Shown one piece after another: positions 46,827 through 57,516 of a stretch of DNA of 64,000 nucleotides. This stretch comes from Podocnemis expansa (taxonomy: Eukaryota; Chordata; Testudines; Podocnemididae). Each line of letters starts with the position of its first letter. Position 1 is the stretch's first letter. Under the pieces are notes generated by a model. It saw nothing but the letters and a program-made list of their open reading frames with translations. It made no database searches and had not been told where the DNA came from. Where the stretch lies: positions 16,634,205-16,698,204 of the forward strand of contig ML682059.1 of NCBI GenBank assembly GCA_007922195.1. Reading direction: 5' to 3'. The position numbers were made by a program, and so were the translations under genes.

Positions 46827-49060
46827 GTTCCAAAGGACAACTGTGTTAGTCTGGTTCAGTAAAAACAAACAAGGAGTTCTGTGGCACTTAAAAAATTTAA
46901 AAAAATATATTTATTGCTTGAGCTTTCAGGATAGAAAATCCCACTTCATTACGATGCTTTGAGGATGGGGGGACTTGCGGAATGGGAGGAAAATAAATGC
47001 AGGGAAGTGTAAGTCATGGGATCAGGTCATACTGAAACAGCAAATCAAAGCATATTTAAACACTAGGAAACAGCACATGGAGGAGGGATGAGGTCAAATC
47101 ACCTGTTGTAATGGGAGCAGAATCCATAGACACTAATCCTGTCTTCACACAATTAAATTTGCATATCAGTTCCAATTCTGTGGTTTCTCTTTGAAGTCTT
47201 GGTGTCCTACTGACTTGATTCATTACAGCTGTTAAACAATTGGAACTAAGAAAACAGAGTGACAGAGCCAGGCATGTACCCCGAAGTCAACTATTACAGG
47301 AGAAGCCCAAGAACGAAAACAACAGAACACCACTGTCATCACATACAGCCCGCAAGTCAGACCTCTGCAACAGCTGATTAAGGACCTACGGCCAGGGGTG
47401 TCGCTAGGGCGGGGAAAGACCTGGGGCACGGGCCCAGCCCCGCCCCTGGAGGGCAGGCTCCATCCCTAGCCCCACCCCTCGGAGGGCAGGCCCCGCCCCC
47501 AGCCAAACGGCCACACCCCCGGCCAGGGATGGGGCCAGGGGGAGGCCGCGGCGCCGCCGCCGCAAGCTGGGCCGCACTGCCGTGCGGCGTGGCTCACCCT
47601 AACCTGGCTCGGCCCGGCCCGGTGTGGCCAGGCCCGCAGCTGCGGCCCTGGATCTCTGGCCGGGGACGGGGCTGCTGTGGCCACAGCCAGGCCCCGGATC
47701 CCCAGCAGCGGACGGGGCCGCTGCAGCCGTGGGCTGCTGGCCGGGTCCCGGATCCCCAGTCGGGGACGGGGCCACCGCAGGCGGCCAGCCCGGCCCCGGA
47801 TCCCCGGCCTGGCCGCCGGTGGCAGCAGCGACCCCATCCCCGGCCGGGGATCCGGGACCCAGCCAGCAGCCCACGGCTGTAGCGGCCCCGTCCCCCGCTG
47901 GGGATCCAGGGCTGCGGCTGTGGGCCCGGCCTCCAGCGGCCGCTTACGGCCGCACTGGGCCAGGCTAGGCTGAGCCACGCTGCACGGCAGCGCGGGCTAG
48001 CTGGCGGCAGCGGCGTGGCCACCCCCTGGCCCTATCCCAGGCCAGGGGGCGGGGCCTGCTGGGCGGCCAGAGAGGCCCCGGATCCCTGGCTGGAGACGCG
48101 GCCGCCGTGGCCGCGGACTGCCAGGGATCGGGCCCCGGATCCCCGGCCCGATTGGGTCGGAGACCCGGGGCACCGGCATTGGGACCCAGGGCACGTGCCC
48201 CGTATGCCCAGCGCTAGTGACGCCACTGCCTACGGCTATTCTAAAAGAGAATCCCTCACTCTTTCAAGCCTTGGGAGACAGACCTCTCCTCACCTACAGA
48301 CAGATCCCTAACCTTAAACAGATACCAGCAACTATAGACCGAACAACAGAACCATTAAAGCAGGTACATACCCCTGCAACAAACCATGTTGCAAACTTTG
48401 CCACATATCTGCACAAAAGACACCATCATAGGATCTAATCAAGCCAGCTACTCCATCAAGGGCTCATTCACCTGCTCATCCACCAATCTGATTTAAGCCG
48501 GCATGTGCCAGCAATGCCGCTCTGCTTTATGTATAGGACAAACAGGACATTCTCTGTGCAATAGACTAGATGGGCACAAAATTAACATCAGAATTCACAA
48601 ACTCAAAAAAATAAAAAGTTGCTGAGTATTTCCATCTTCCTAATCACTCTGTTGGTTCTTTACAATTGTGCTCAAGCAAGTCAGTAGGACATCAAGACTT
48701 CAAAGAGAAACAGCAGTATTGGAAGTGATATGCAAATATAATTCTGTGAAAGCAAGATTAAATCTGTGTATTCTTCTCCCATTACAACAGGTGATTTGAC
48801 TTCACCTTGCTCTATGTGCCATTCCCCAGTGTTTGAATCTCAACAACTGCTTTGATTTGCTGTTTCAGTATGACCTGATTCCATGACTTACACTTCCCGG
48901 AATTTATTTCCTTCCAATTCCCTCATATTTAAAGCAGTTGATGAAATGGGATTTTCTCCCATGAAAGCTCATGCGATAAATAAATTTGTTTGTCTTTAAG
49001 TGAGATGGGACTCTGTGCTTGTTTTGCTGAACTAGACTAACATGGCTTCCCATTTGGAAA
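46827..49060 (+). mobile_element. Penelope-like element, inverted 5' copy, with a nested hAT
   Basis: As in the copy at 40853, the first ~400 bp (about 46830-47225) is the inverted 3' end. The body restarts at about 47232 in the RT linker and runs through a degraded GIY-YIG segment ('LCIGQTGHSLCNRLDGHK' text near 48528-48580). The tail at about 48955-49050 ends in 'gaactagactaacatggctt'. The coding part lacks the RT palm motif entirely and has several stops. A hAT occupies 47393-48228. Confidence 0.85.
47393..48228. mobile_element. GC-rich non-autonomous hAT nested in a PLE
   Basis: The element begins CAGGGGTGTCGCTAG and ends CTAGTGACGCCACTG. A perfect 8-bp TSD, CCTACGGC, lies at 47385-47392 and 48229-48236. 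Excising it restores PLE sequence equal to that at 41973-41998. The interior is an extremely GC-rich series of about 50-bp units containing 'ccccggatccccag' and 'cggggacggggcc', in both orientations. The long open frames here on both strands are by-products of that composition. Confidence 0.92.
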
Positions 49061-49069
49061 TGTAGCTCG

Positions 49070-49511
49070 TAAGATTTCATCCTCTAGTGAAAATGAAGCT
49101 TCTTTGAGCTCACAGAGAGAGTAAAAAATCTTTCTATTTCTCCTATAACTCATTATTTACCCAATGTTGTAGATAAATGTGTAGAGACAAAGAGGGAAAT
49201 AATATTGACATTGTGTGTTGATGTGATCAGTTTGGTGGTGGTTGCTCTAAATGTAGCCTGTAATGAATGAAGTATAAAGTTAAAGATCCTCACTTTGTAT
49301 GCAGAAAACTCAGAATAAAACTAACAAAACTCTCAAAGGATGCTTAAGAAATGAAGCACTAAAAATAGTATTTTTTTTCCTAAGCTCATAAAGGTTTTCA
49401 TATTTCTCAATTTACTGTGATATATTTAATATAAAAGAACTTGGGGAAACTGAAAGACTTAAAAGTGCTCTTTAGGTATTCACTCCAAACTCCCCCTCTT
49501 CTTTTCACTTG
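49070..49511. other. No recognised gene or repeat
   Basis: AT-rich spacer between the PLE tail and the Harbinger transposon. Confidence 0.5.
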
Positions 49512-49765
49512 TTAGGCTATTTCCACACTCAGGGCGTCATTTTGAAATAAGTTGTTTCAAAACAAGTCTTTTTGAAATAAAACCCTTATTTTGAAACAAC
49601 TTAATTCAAAATAACGAAAAACCAAATCGAAATGAGGGAAAAGCTAGAATCGAAATAGCTTGTCCAAACAGTGGATTTGCTATTTTGCTTTAGGGGAAGG
49701 GCACCATGGGAGGTGTGGCAACATGGTCGCCTCCCTGTGCCATGTCGGCAGCCATGATGCCAGCC

Positions 49766-49800
49766 AATCCTATAAAAGCGGGCCCCAACCTCACTTCCGT
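49766..49800 (+). promoter_or_regulatory. Promoter of the Harbinger transposase gene
   Basis: A CCAAT box (within agccaatcc) lies directly before TATAAAAG at 49771-49778. The presumed start of transcription would be about 30 bp downstream, just ahead of the first in-frame ATG at 49838. This is the only clear TATA-type promoter seen in the transposon. Confidence 0.55.
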
Positions 49801-49837
49801 GTCTATTCTGGCTAGTAGGACTCTGCAAGCAACAGAC

Positions 49838-51085
49838 ATGGACGCTGCCTGGCTGCCCAGCTAGTGCCGTGCAATGAACAGACCCTCTGCCCGCCTGCAG
49901 AGTGTCCTGCTGATGTGGGACATTCTACTTGCAGACACTGATGGTTCCCAGCCTGTGCCTGAGGCTGTCATCTAGCTGGGCTGCAGAGCAGAGCTACTTC
50001 CCCTGCCCCCTTCTGTGCCTCGCCAGGTCTGGACCCGGGAGACCAGCCCAGACTGGTGGGAGCGGGTAGTTCTGCGAACCTGGGGGGGGGACAACCAGTG
50101 GTGGAGGAACTTCCACATGAGCAGAGCCAGTTTCAGCCTCCTGGTCACAGAACTCGCCCTGCTGCTGTGCCGAAGAGACACCACCATGAGGCCTGCCATC
50201 CCTGTGGACGAAAGAGTGACCATTGCCATGTGGAAGATGGCCACTCCAGAGTCGCAAAGGTCTCTGGCACACCTGTTTGGCATCGGGAGGTCCACCACTG
50301 GCAACATTCTGTTGGAGGTCACCAGGGTCATCAACTGGATCCTACTGCGACACCTGGTCACCCAAGGGGAGCTGCAGGACACCATTCTCGGCATGGCCAC
50401 ACTGCACTTTCCCAATTGTGTGGGGGTCCTGGACGCCATGCACATCCCTGTGTGAGCCCCGGAGCACAGAGCCATGGAGTACAGAAACTGCAAGGGGTAC
50501 CATTCTATCATCCTGCAGGCCCTTGTGGACCACCGGAGCTTTTTCCAAAACTGTTACATGGGATGGCCAGGGAGGGCCCATGATGCCAGGGTCCTCTGTA
50601 ACTCTGCCCTGTACCGAGACATGGAGGCGGGCACCTTCTTCCCCCCACATAACATCAATGTTGGGGGAGTAGAGGTGCCCGTCCTCATTGTGGCAGACAT
50701 GGCCTATCCCTTGCGCCCATGGCTCATGCGGCCATACGCAGGGCCCCTCAATCCCCAACGGCAGCTTTTCAACCACCGGCTGAGCCGCTGCCACCAGGTG
50801 GTCAAGCGGGCATTTGCCTGCCTCAAGGCACACTGGCGGTGCCTCCTTACACGCTTCCACCTTGCGGAGAGGACAATGCCGCAGGTCATCAGTGCATGTG
50901 TGGCCCTCCACAACTTCTGTGAGCAGTGGGGTGAGCCCATTGCAGCTGCCTGGAAAGCTGAGGCACAACTCCTCGCCGGGGACTATGAGGAACCCAGACC
51001 TCTGCCCTCACGGGAGCAGCCATCCCAGAGAGCCGTGACAGTGCGGGACGCACTGACGAATGCCTGTGCCCTGGAGGAACTCTGA
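49838..51085 (+). pseudogene. Harbinger DDE transposase, three in-frame stops, catalytic Glu lost
   Basis: A single frame of 415 codons runs from ATG 49838 (or ATG 49874) to TGA 51083-51085 without frameshift. It is interrupted by TAG 49862-49864, TAG 49973-49975 and TGA 50453-50455. Motifs of the DDE_4/HARBI1 family are 'SLAHLFGIGRSTTGNILLEV', 'CVGVLDAMHIPV' (first Asp at 50432-50434), 'YHSIILQALVDHRSFF', 'HDARVLCNSALY' and 'VLIVADMAYPL' (second Asp at 50696-50698). The C-terminal block is 'VVKRAFACLKAHWRCLL', where the family's Glu is replaced by Lys at 50804-50806. All three stops and the E-to-K change fit C-to-T or G-to-A transitions. The intact protein would cut and rejoin transposon ends. 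An AATAAA signal lies at 51173-51178. Confidence 0.93.
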
Positions 51086-51209
51086 GGGCCAGGCCTGCCC
51101 TGCCCCACACCACCTTCTCCCCCGTTCACCCACAGCCATCCCCCACATCCACCCGCACTTTGAACTACCCTCAATAAAACCACGCACAACCAAGAATACA
51201 TTTCAAACA

Positions 51210-51215
51210 TTTATT
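51210..51215 (-). terminator. Polyadenylation signal of the minus-strand Harbinger gene
   Basis: AATAAA on the minus strand lies about 32 bp beyond the plus-strand AATAAA at 51173-51178. The two convergent genes therefore end back to back. Confidence 0.5.
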
Positions 51216-51219
51216 TAAG

Positions 51220-53348
51220 AAAACTGGGGTTGGGGCAGGGAAGGCCTGGGGAGGATTACGGGATGGGGCAATGTGGGGGCAGTCTGGAGGGAGGGCCAGC
51301 AACTTGGAAGGGGGAGACTGGGGGGAGGGGGAGTCTGGGGGGTGGCCAGCAACTTGGAAGGGGGAGACTCGGGAAGGGGGTAGGGGAGTCTGGGTGGCAG
51401 GGGAGAACTTAGGCAGGGCCTGGGGGGGGGGCGGTCTGGGGGTGGTAGTGTTCCCCGCCCCTGCCCATGGCTGCCCTGGGTCCGGGGTCGCCTCCGGGGA
51501 AGGCCAGGCAGACCCCCTGCAGCTGCTGGAGGGGCTGTCTGCTCCACCAGCTGGCGGACACTGCTGGCAATGGCCTCAACCGCGGTGGGCAGGCAGTCGC
51601 AGAGGTGCTCACTGGCCTATGCCTGGCGCTCCAGGGCAGCAACCACCCAGTCGTCCACAGCTGACACCTGCTGCAGCAGGCGGAGGGCAGAGTCCTTGGT
51701 GGCAGGCGTGGGTCGACGCCTCTGTCCGCTGCCCCAGCGCTTCCAGGCTCTCGAGGATCTCACCATGCATCCAGGGGACCCTCCTCCTCCACCATGGTGG
51801 TCTCAGGGTGAGGCATCGGGCAGGTGCTGTGGCATGGCGGGCGGCTGGGCGAACAGCTGGAGGGCAGCAGAAAACACAGCTGGCCCCTGCTGCCTGCTGG
51901 CCTTGGCTGTGTGAAGCCTGTCTGCAGCACACACCTCTGCCCTGACTCTCAGCAGGCCTCAGGATCCTGTGGGACATTGCTGTGGGGTAGGGCTACCTAC
52001 CAGATCCCAAAGCCTCGAAAGGAGGCCAGGCAAGTTCAGAAAGGAGGACATTGGAGGACACATGGGAGAAAATGTAGTATGGATGTGATATTCTTCGGTG
52101 TTTAAGGGGCCCTGGAACACTTTCCTGTACAAATAAGTATTCTATGGCATTCCAGGATACTTCAACCCCTACAGTAAATAGCCTGACAAAATCCTGTATT
52201 TTAAACTGCCTGCCAGACAGAGAATCTGAGGATAAAAAGAAAAACAGGACTGTAAAAAGGGGACCACGTACTCCTTTTTATCTGACATCTGGTAACCGTA
52301 CCCTGGAGGCACACATGCTAGTGGTGCCCACAATGGTGAGCTGGACTCATCCACGCCTTGCTCTACGGGGGTCTCCCAAGGCCACTTGCCAGTGGCGAGG
52401 CCTGCATGCTCTCCACCCTGCCCAAGATGCAGCTACATCTTTGACACCCAGCCCCTGTTAACCAGCCCCAGGCACACAGGCCTGTGACCCTGGTGCCACC
52501 TGTCTCTCAGGTACCTGTGGCCATGGGAGGGCCTCTGCACCCCCTGACCCTATGCCCTACCTGCCCCAGTGCCCAGCCCTGTACCCCCTCGCTGCCTGTG
52601 AGCTGGACAGGCCCAGCCCTGAGAGCCTCTGCGGGAGAGGAAGACTCACCCACAGGGGCTCCAGAGGTCCGGCACGATGTCCCCGTGTCCGTGTTGGACT
52701 CTGCAGGGGCCGGGATGGTGTCAGGCCCCTGGTCTTCTGCTCTGCTGCGTCGGGGCCAGGAAACAGCTCGGGGTTCCCTGGTGTGTCCTCCGCTGCTGGT
52801 GGCGGTGCGGCGGGAGGCTGCCCGATGGTGACTTCGGACCCCGTGTCCGCTGCCTCAGGGCCGGAGGGCAAGCTGTGGTGTGCCCCAGGGTCCACGGCCT
52901 CAGCAGGCAGGCCACTGGGCTCCAGCCTCAGGAAGGCATGGAGCTTGTTGTAGAAGGGGCAGGTAGCACTGCTACCTGCCCCCTGGAGCTCCCGTGCTTC
53001 CCTGGTCGGTGCATGGTCCTGCCTGAGGGCCTTTATTTTCGAACACACCTGCTCGGTGGTACACTCATGGGCCTCAGCCAACAGCGCCACGGCGATGTCC
53101 GCATATATGTCCCGGTTCTGGTTGCCCGCCCGGAACCGGGACAGGATATCCTCCCTCCTCCAAATGCTGAGGAGGCAGTGGACCTTGTCAGCTGTCCAGA
53201 TGGGGGCACGGCATCGCCCCACCTGGGGCACTGATGCCACGTGCTGCCATGCCTGCACAGGGCTGTCAGCATGATGGCAGGCACGCGCGGGAGGGGACTT
53301 CCTGTTTCCCTTGGGTGCTATGCACCCTGGGAAGGAGGTCAGGACCAT
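51220..53348 (-). pseudogene. Harbinger accessory Myb/SANT-like protein, probably spliced
   Basis: The 5' exon is open on minus from ATG at 53346-53348 (the frame continues to 52557). It contains the trihelix Myb/SANT-like domain 'APIWTADKVHCLLSIWRRED', 'NRDIYADIAVALLAEAHECT', 'EQVCSKIKALRQ' and 'CPFYNKLHAFLR', then a Pro/Ala-rich linker. A second coding block on minus at about 51900-51480 includes 'LQQVSAVDDWVVAALERQ', a stop, and 'CLPTAVEAIASSVRQLVEQ'. That matches the C-terminal helical tail expected of this protein family. Splice sites were not resolved. The intact protein assists transposase nuclear import and end binding. Confidence 0.75.
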
Positions 53349-53547
53349 TATTTCGAAACAACTCATTTCAAAATAACCGTCGTTTTGAAATGGAAGGGGT
53401 TTAAGCTGTTTTGAAATGATGGCTCTTGTTTCAAAACAATGGAGCCCGTCGTTTTGAAACAAGAAAACGTCGTGTGGGTATGCAGGTTTTTGTTTCGAAA
53501 CAACCATTGTTGTTTTGAAATAAAAGCCTTGTGTGGATATACCCTTA

Positions 53548-55580
53548 GTCTTTCTGATGTTTGTGAAACAAGGCACTTAACCAGTGGCAGCGTAATATTT
53601 TATATTTGTATACTGAATGGACTTGTTATTCCTATTTTATAATTTTGAGATGATTTAAGTATTTCCCTTTTTATTCCTTAAGCTTCTGAAGATCAAGTGG
53701 CTAAATTGCTACTTCTTTTTTAATACTATTTCTGTTGTCTAGTTAAATTAGACCTTTTTTTATAACAGATGGGTTTTCTCTTTTGTTCTTCAGTATTTGT
53801 GTTCTTTACTTGATCTGTTATCTTTTGTCATTTCTTAGGCACGCTGATGTCAGTGTAAAAACTCAGTAAATATATTTTTTAATTATTGGTTGCCATACAT
53901 GTATAAGTAACAGGACTTACACATACAAAACTTAAAATCTATTGTCACAGGTTGAAAGACCAAAAACTACGCTCACAGAACTGTCTGTGTATACATTCTG
54001 CCCGGGTTCACATCTTACTGAAAATGGCCACATGTTGTCTGGCTTGTTAGAAAAAATGTGTGCCCCTTTCAGGGCTTGAGAGTGACCTGCTGCAGCCACA
54101 GACAAGGTCAGAATGGAAATGCAGACCCATCCCCTAAACCCAAAAGGAACAGAAGAGAGGGGTTACTACATAGATTCATAATTGTAGAGGGCACTTACCT
54201 GGACCAGGTGGAACAGCAACCCTTCTCCCATCCATGTGTGTAGCCCAAGTTTCAGCAGCAGCTGTGGACTCTGGCATATTGGGAAAACACTTTGGCTCCA
54301 GGTTGTGGACTGTGGCATATTGGGAAAATTCCCTGGCTACTGCCAGGAGGCTCCCTCTGCCCTTGCCAGCAAGGAATTCTAGTACTGACTGAGACTGGGA
54401 GCATGTGGCAGGAAAGCTGTGGGAAGCTAACAGATGATAATCCAGTTCTCTTTACTTTCATGGGAGGACCAGAAGGGGTTTAAAGAGAGTCTTTAGGGGA
54501 GATCAAATGAGGAAAAGGACAACACTGGCTTGTTTGTTTCAGGGTCAGTTATTGCAAGAGTTAGGAATGGTTTGTAAGAGGAGTTGTTGCCTTACACAAA
54601 GTTCTTCTTTCCAAGACAGACTTTTGGCACTGATGGAGGTTGGAACCCTATGGCAGGCAAGCAGAGTCCAACAGGCTGCTAGACTGGATCCTCTTCTATT
54701 TCCTTGTAGAACCAAACCTTGTTCCTAGTGGTTGGCATGAGTGGACCTGGCCTGAGTGAATACACCCAACACAGAGGAGCCTCAAGGCCAGTTTCCCAAA
54801 GTCATGTAGAAAGTCACAAGGCAGACTTTCCCTATCTTGAACACTCTTGTTCTGGGCTACTGGACAGGAAGGGTGGAAGAGGTGAAATAGCAAATTTTCA
54901 CTTTTTGCATAGTGGGTTTTCAGAGGGGTGGGGCAGCTTATGCTTAGTTGGGACAATTATAAAATGGAAGTTAGACTATGAAGTTGCAACTCATTATGTA
55001 AACAGGAGGTTTGCATCTAGTGCAAGTATTTAGTAATGAAAGGATACAGGGTTCAGACCAAAGATTGGTAAAGTATTTAAAGGAGATATTCTTTAAGGAA
55101 ATGGAAATGGGGAGGTAAGTGGGTTGGGGCGCCTATGGCTGGTACGAGGGGGAACCCATACTCTTCCCTTCATAATGCACCCTCTCTTAATCCTCATTCA
55201 AGGGGGAAAATGGTGAGGTCTTAGAAGTAAGTTGGCTAGGGACCAAGATGGATAAGGGGTAGTAGGGCTGATTGAAGCCCATCAGGTATCTGTTGAAATA
55301 CATATTAAATAACTTGTATTGTATAGTTTCATCAGCTGGGTATTCCCAGTCATTTATGAATAAAGTTGTGCTCCAATTAAACCACATGTAGTGTCTCCAG
55401 TTCTTATTCCAGCTGTCTATGTAGCTGTCTATGAAAGAGGTATACACTATACTAGTTAAAAACAATTGGCTAACAGAGTGTGGTAGGTGTGATAGGATGA
55501 TAAAACTATTATCATATTCAGCTATTAAGTGACAGAGTGTGCAGCGTACTTTACCTGATTTGATGAGCAGCCATACCCAG
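53548..55580. other. No recognised gene or repeat
   Basis: About 2 kb of mixed sequence. The short open frames at 54058-54243, 54292-54728 and 54719-55033 show no domain. Two near-identical 'gtggactctggcatattggg' / 'gtggactgtggcatattggg' segments at 54264 and 54304 form a small local duplication. Confidence 0.45.
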
Positions 55581-55581
55581 T

Positions 55582-56250
55582 GCTAGATTTAGGCACAAGC
55601 CAAGTAAGACATGGCTTAGGGCCTCACATTATGAGGGGATTCTAAATATGTTGGATATACTTAAGAAATTTTATCATGATTGAACTTGATAATGCAAATA
55701 AGGCTTCTTGTGAAGTGTAGGTTTTAGGCAGTGGGGGGGGGGTGGAGGACAGCATGGCAGTGGGATGTAATGGAGTGAGCCCTGCAGTGCCCTGCTCACA
55801 GCAGGACAGTGCAGGGCCAGGGGCAATTGCCCCTCTTGACCCTCCCCAAGGATGGGATGCAGCCATCTTACTGTAGCCAAGGGAATGGGAACTCAGCGCT
55901 CCCCTCTCTCTGGTTGTATGTAGCAGGGAGCACAGCAAAGAACTCCACCTAGGTCCATAGGTGCTAAGGTTCTTGCTGGAGCCAGAAGGAGGGTAGCACT
56001 GATCTTGCATCCTCCTAGCTTCAGAAGGGAATCACTGCCTATGGACCCAGGTGGAGTGCATAGGGCTACAGAATGCATACGGTTTTCCTGCTGCTGCTAG
56101 AGACATGAGAGATCAGCAAGAAGACATACTGGGTCTTTTGGGGGGGGGGGGTTGGGAGATGGGGGGGAGCTCCTGGCAGAGGCTGGTGGCCTTTCAGGGC
56201 TGTGAAAATTCTGTGACCCTTTAGACAGAAAGATTGGGGGCCACCATCAT
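55582..56250 (+). repeat. Unnamed dispersed repeat, copy 2 (possible hAT start at 55582)
   Basis: It opens near 55579-55600 with 'cagtgctagatttaggcaca', reminiscent of a hAT terminus. From about 55850 it shares the blocks described for 46330-46760, including 'tagcagggagcacagcaaag', 'gggaatcactgcctatggac' and a G-tract before 'gagctcctggcagaggctgg'. It is non-coding. A matching 3' inverted end and TSD were not found. Confidence 0.45.
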
Positions 56251-56464
56251 AGACAGTGTTGGAGGATATTCAAAAGATCTAGGTGTTCATATAGCAGGAG
56301 CTATTCCTGTTGTTCACATCCATCTGCAGTCTCTGTAGGGACTTTGAGCTGTCAAGCTTGTCACAAAGTTGTGGAGTTATACTAACTCTATTATATAGAA
56401 GTGAATCTGAGTGCTGAGAAAAGCTGAAGAACACTAGATTGGCATTTTTGATTTTCATATATAT

Positions 56465-56755
56465 ATAGGGTGTGTGTGTGTGTGTTCCTCAACCTCGGGT
56501 CCTCTACCAGAGGCCTGGGAGTTTGAGGGTTCTGCGCAGTATCTTAGCTGTTCCTAGCACTGCACTCTTCTGGACAGAGAGCTCTGATGTTGTTCCTGGG
56601 ATCTATTGGAGCCACTCTCCCAGCTTAGGAGTCACAGCCCCGAGTGCTCCTACCACCACTGGGACCACTTTGGCCTTCACTTTCCACATCCGCTCTAGTT
56701 CCTCTTTCAGGCCCTGGTACTTCTCCAGCTTCTCATGCTCCTTCTTCCTGATGTT
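56465..56755 (-). mobile_element. C-terminal fragment of a non-LTR retrotransposon ORF
   Basis: On minus, 56755 down to about 56500 reads 'NIRKKEHEKLEKYQGLKEEL', 'ERMWKVKAKVVPVVVGALGA', 'VTPKLGEWLQ', a stop, 'IPGTTS', then 'GTAKILRRTLKLPGLW'. This conserved block terminates the ORF of a widespread animal retroelement family, probably with a C-terminal restriction-like endonuclease (R2/R4-like clades). A (CA)n tract at 56470-56485 follows as the 3' tail. Only the end is present. The clade name is tentative; the mobile origin is fairly secure. Confidence 0.6.
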
Positions 56756-56759
56756 GCTG

Positions 56760-57516
56760 TATAATATATATAACATATTATTAGAATGGATGTCCAATGA
56801 ATTCCAAAGCCCATTCTCAAAGTACACCACTGCACAGCCAGTGATCACATATTACTGTTGCAATAAGATTGCCAGCAATCATCATAAACTGAATGTTCAG
56901 CCAGATCACCTAGCCAAAAAGTGAGCTGAGTCATGCTTTATCTACAAGGAAGCCACAGGACTTTGGGATTTGCCATGATGATGGCAGGAGAATCTGCATC
57001 TACTTCTTACTGATAACTAGGGATTTCTTTTGGTTGTGAAAACAGAACTTTTTGGAATCAGTGGCAACAAGTTATTTTCCCTGAGCCTAAAGAGGAATGA
57101 GATTACAGAATGAAGCATGTCTTACTTCATTTTTTTCCTCACAATTAAATACAATCCCTTAACACATCCTTAGCTATGGTTTGATTACTTCTCTAACATA
57201 ATACTTCAAACAAAGTTTTGGGAATAAAAGAATCTAGTGAAGAAAATACATAGGTAGTAAGTATAAAAAATAACCAGAGTGAAAAAGGAATTGGGAATCA
57301 TAAAAGACACTTGTGCCTTGCCACAACTCCACCAAAAATAAACTAAATCACAGGGTAGCATTTCTTGAAAGAAGAAAGAATTATGTAAAACTGTAACAGC
57401 AACATCAGGTGACCTGCGCCATAAGGAAGAACAAAAGAAATTACAGGTCAGGAAGGGGATAAAAATGATAACTCAATAGCTAAGACACCAAAGCTCTTTT
57501 TAAGATCTGTCTTCAA
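56760..57516. other. No recognised gene or repeat
   Basis: AT-rich sequence; nothing supportable. Confidence 0.45.

Larger units (their letters stand above)
49515..53544 (+). mobile_element. Nearly complete PIF/Harbinger transposon (4.03 kb)
   Basis: Termini GGCTATTTCCACAC and GTGTGGATATACCC are imperfect inverses. The 3-bp TSD is TTA (49512-49514 and 53545-53547). Both subterminal regions (49540-49650 and 53350-53530) are filled with short palindromes of the TTGTTTCGAAACAA type. Two convergent genes lie inside, a DDE transposase on plus and a Myb/SANT-like protein on minus. That is the standard two-gene layout of autonomous Harbingers. Point decay has silenced it. Confidence 0.93.

Noticed and set aside
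47466..48311. Several overlapping long open frames on both strands, rich in Pro, Ala, Gly and Arg
   Set aside because: They lie inside a hAT with perfect TSD and very high GC content, where stops are rare by chance. No domain is visible.
51271..51945. A 224-codon plus-strand frame after the transposase
   Set aside because: It is antisense to the C-terminal part of the Myb/SANT accessory gene on the minus strand, whose helical tail is recognisable.
57481..57516. A 5' end for the outer MITE whose 3' end is at 58425-58472
   Set aside because: No GGCTATGTCTACAC-like start lies before 57517, so a two-level nest cannot be proved here.
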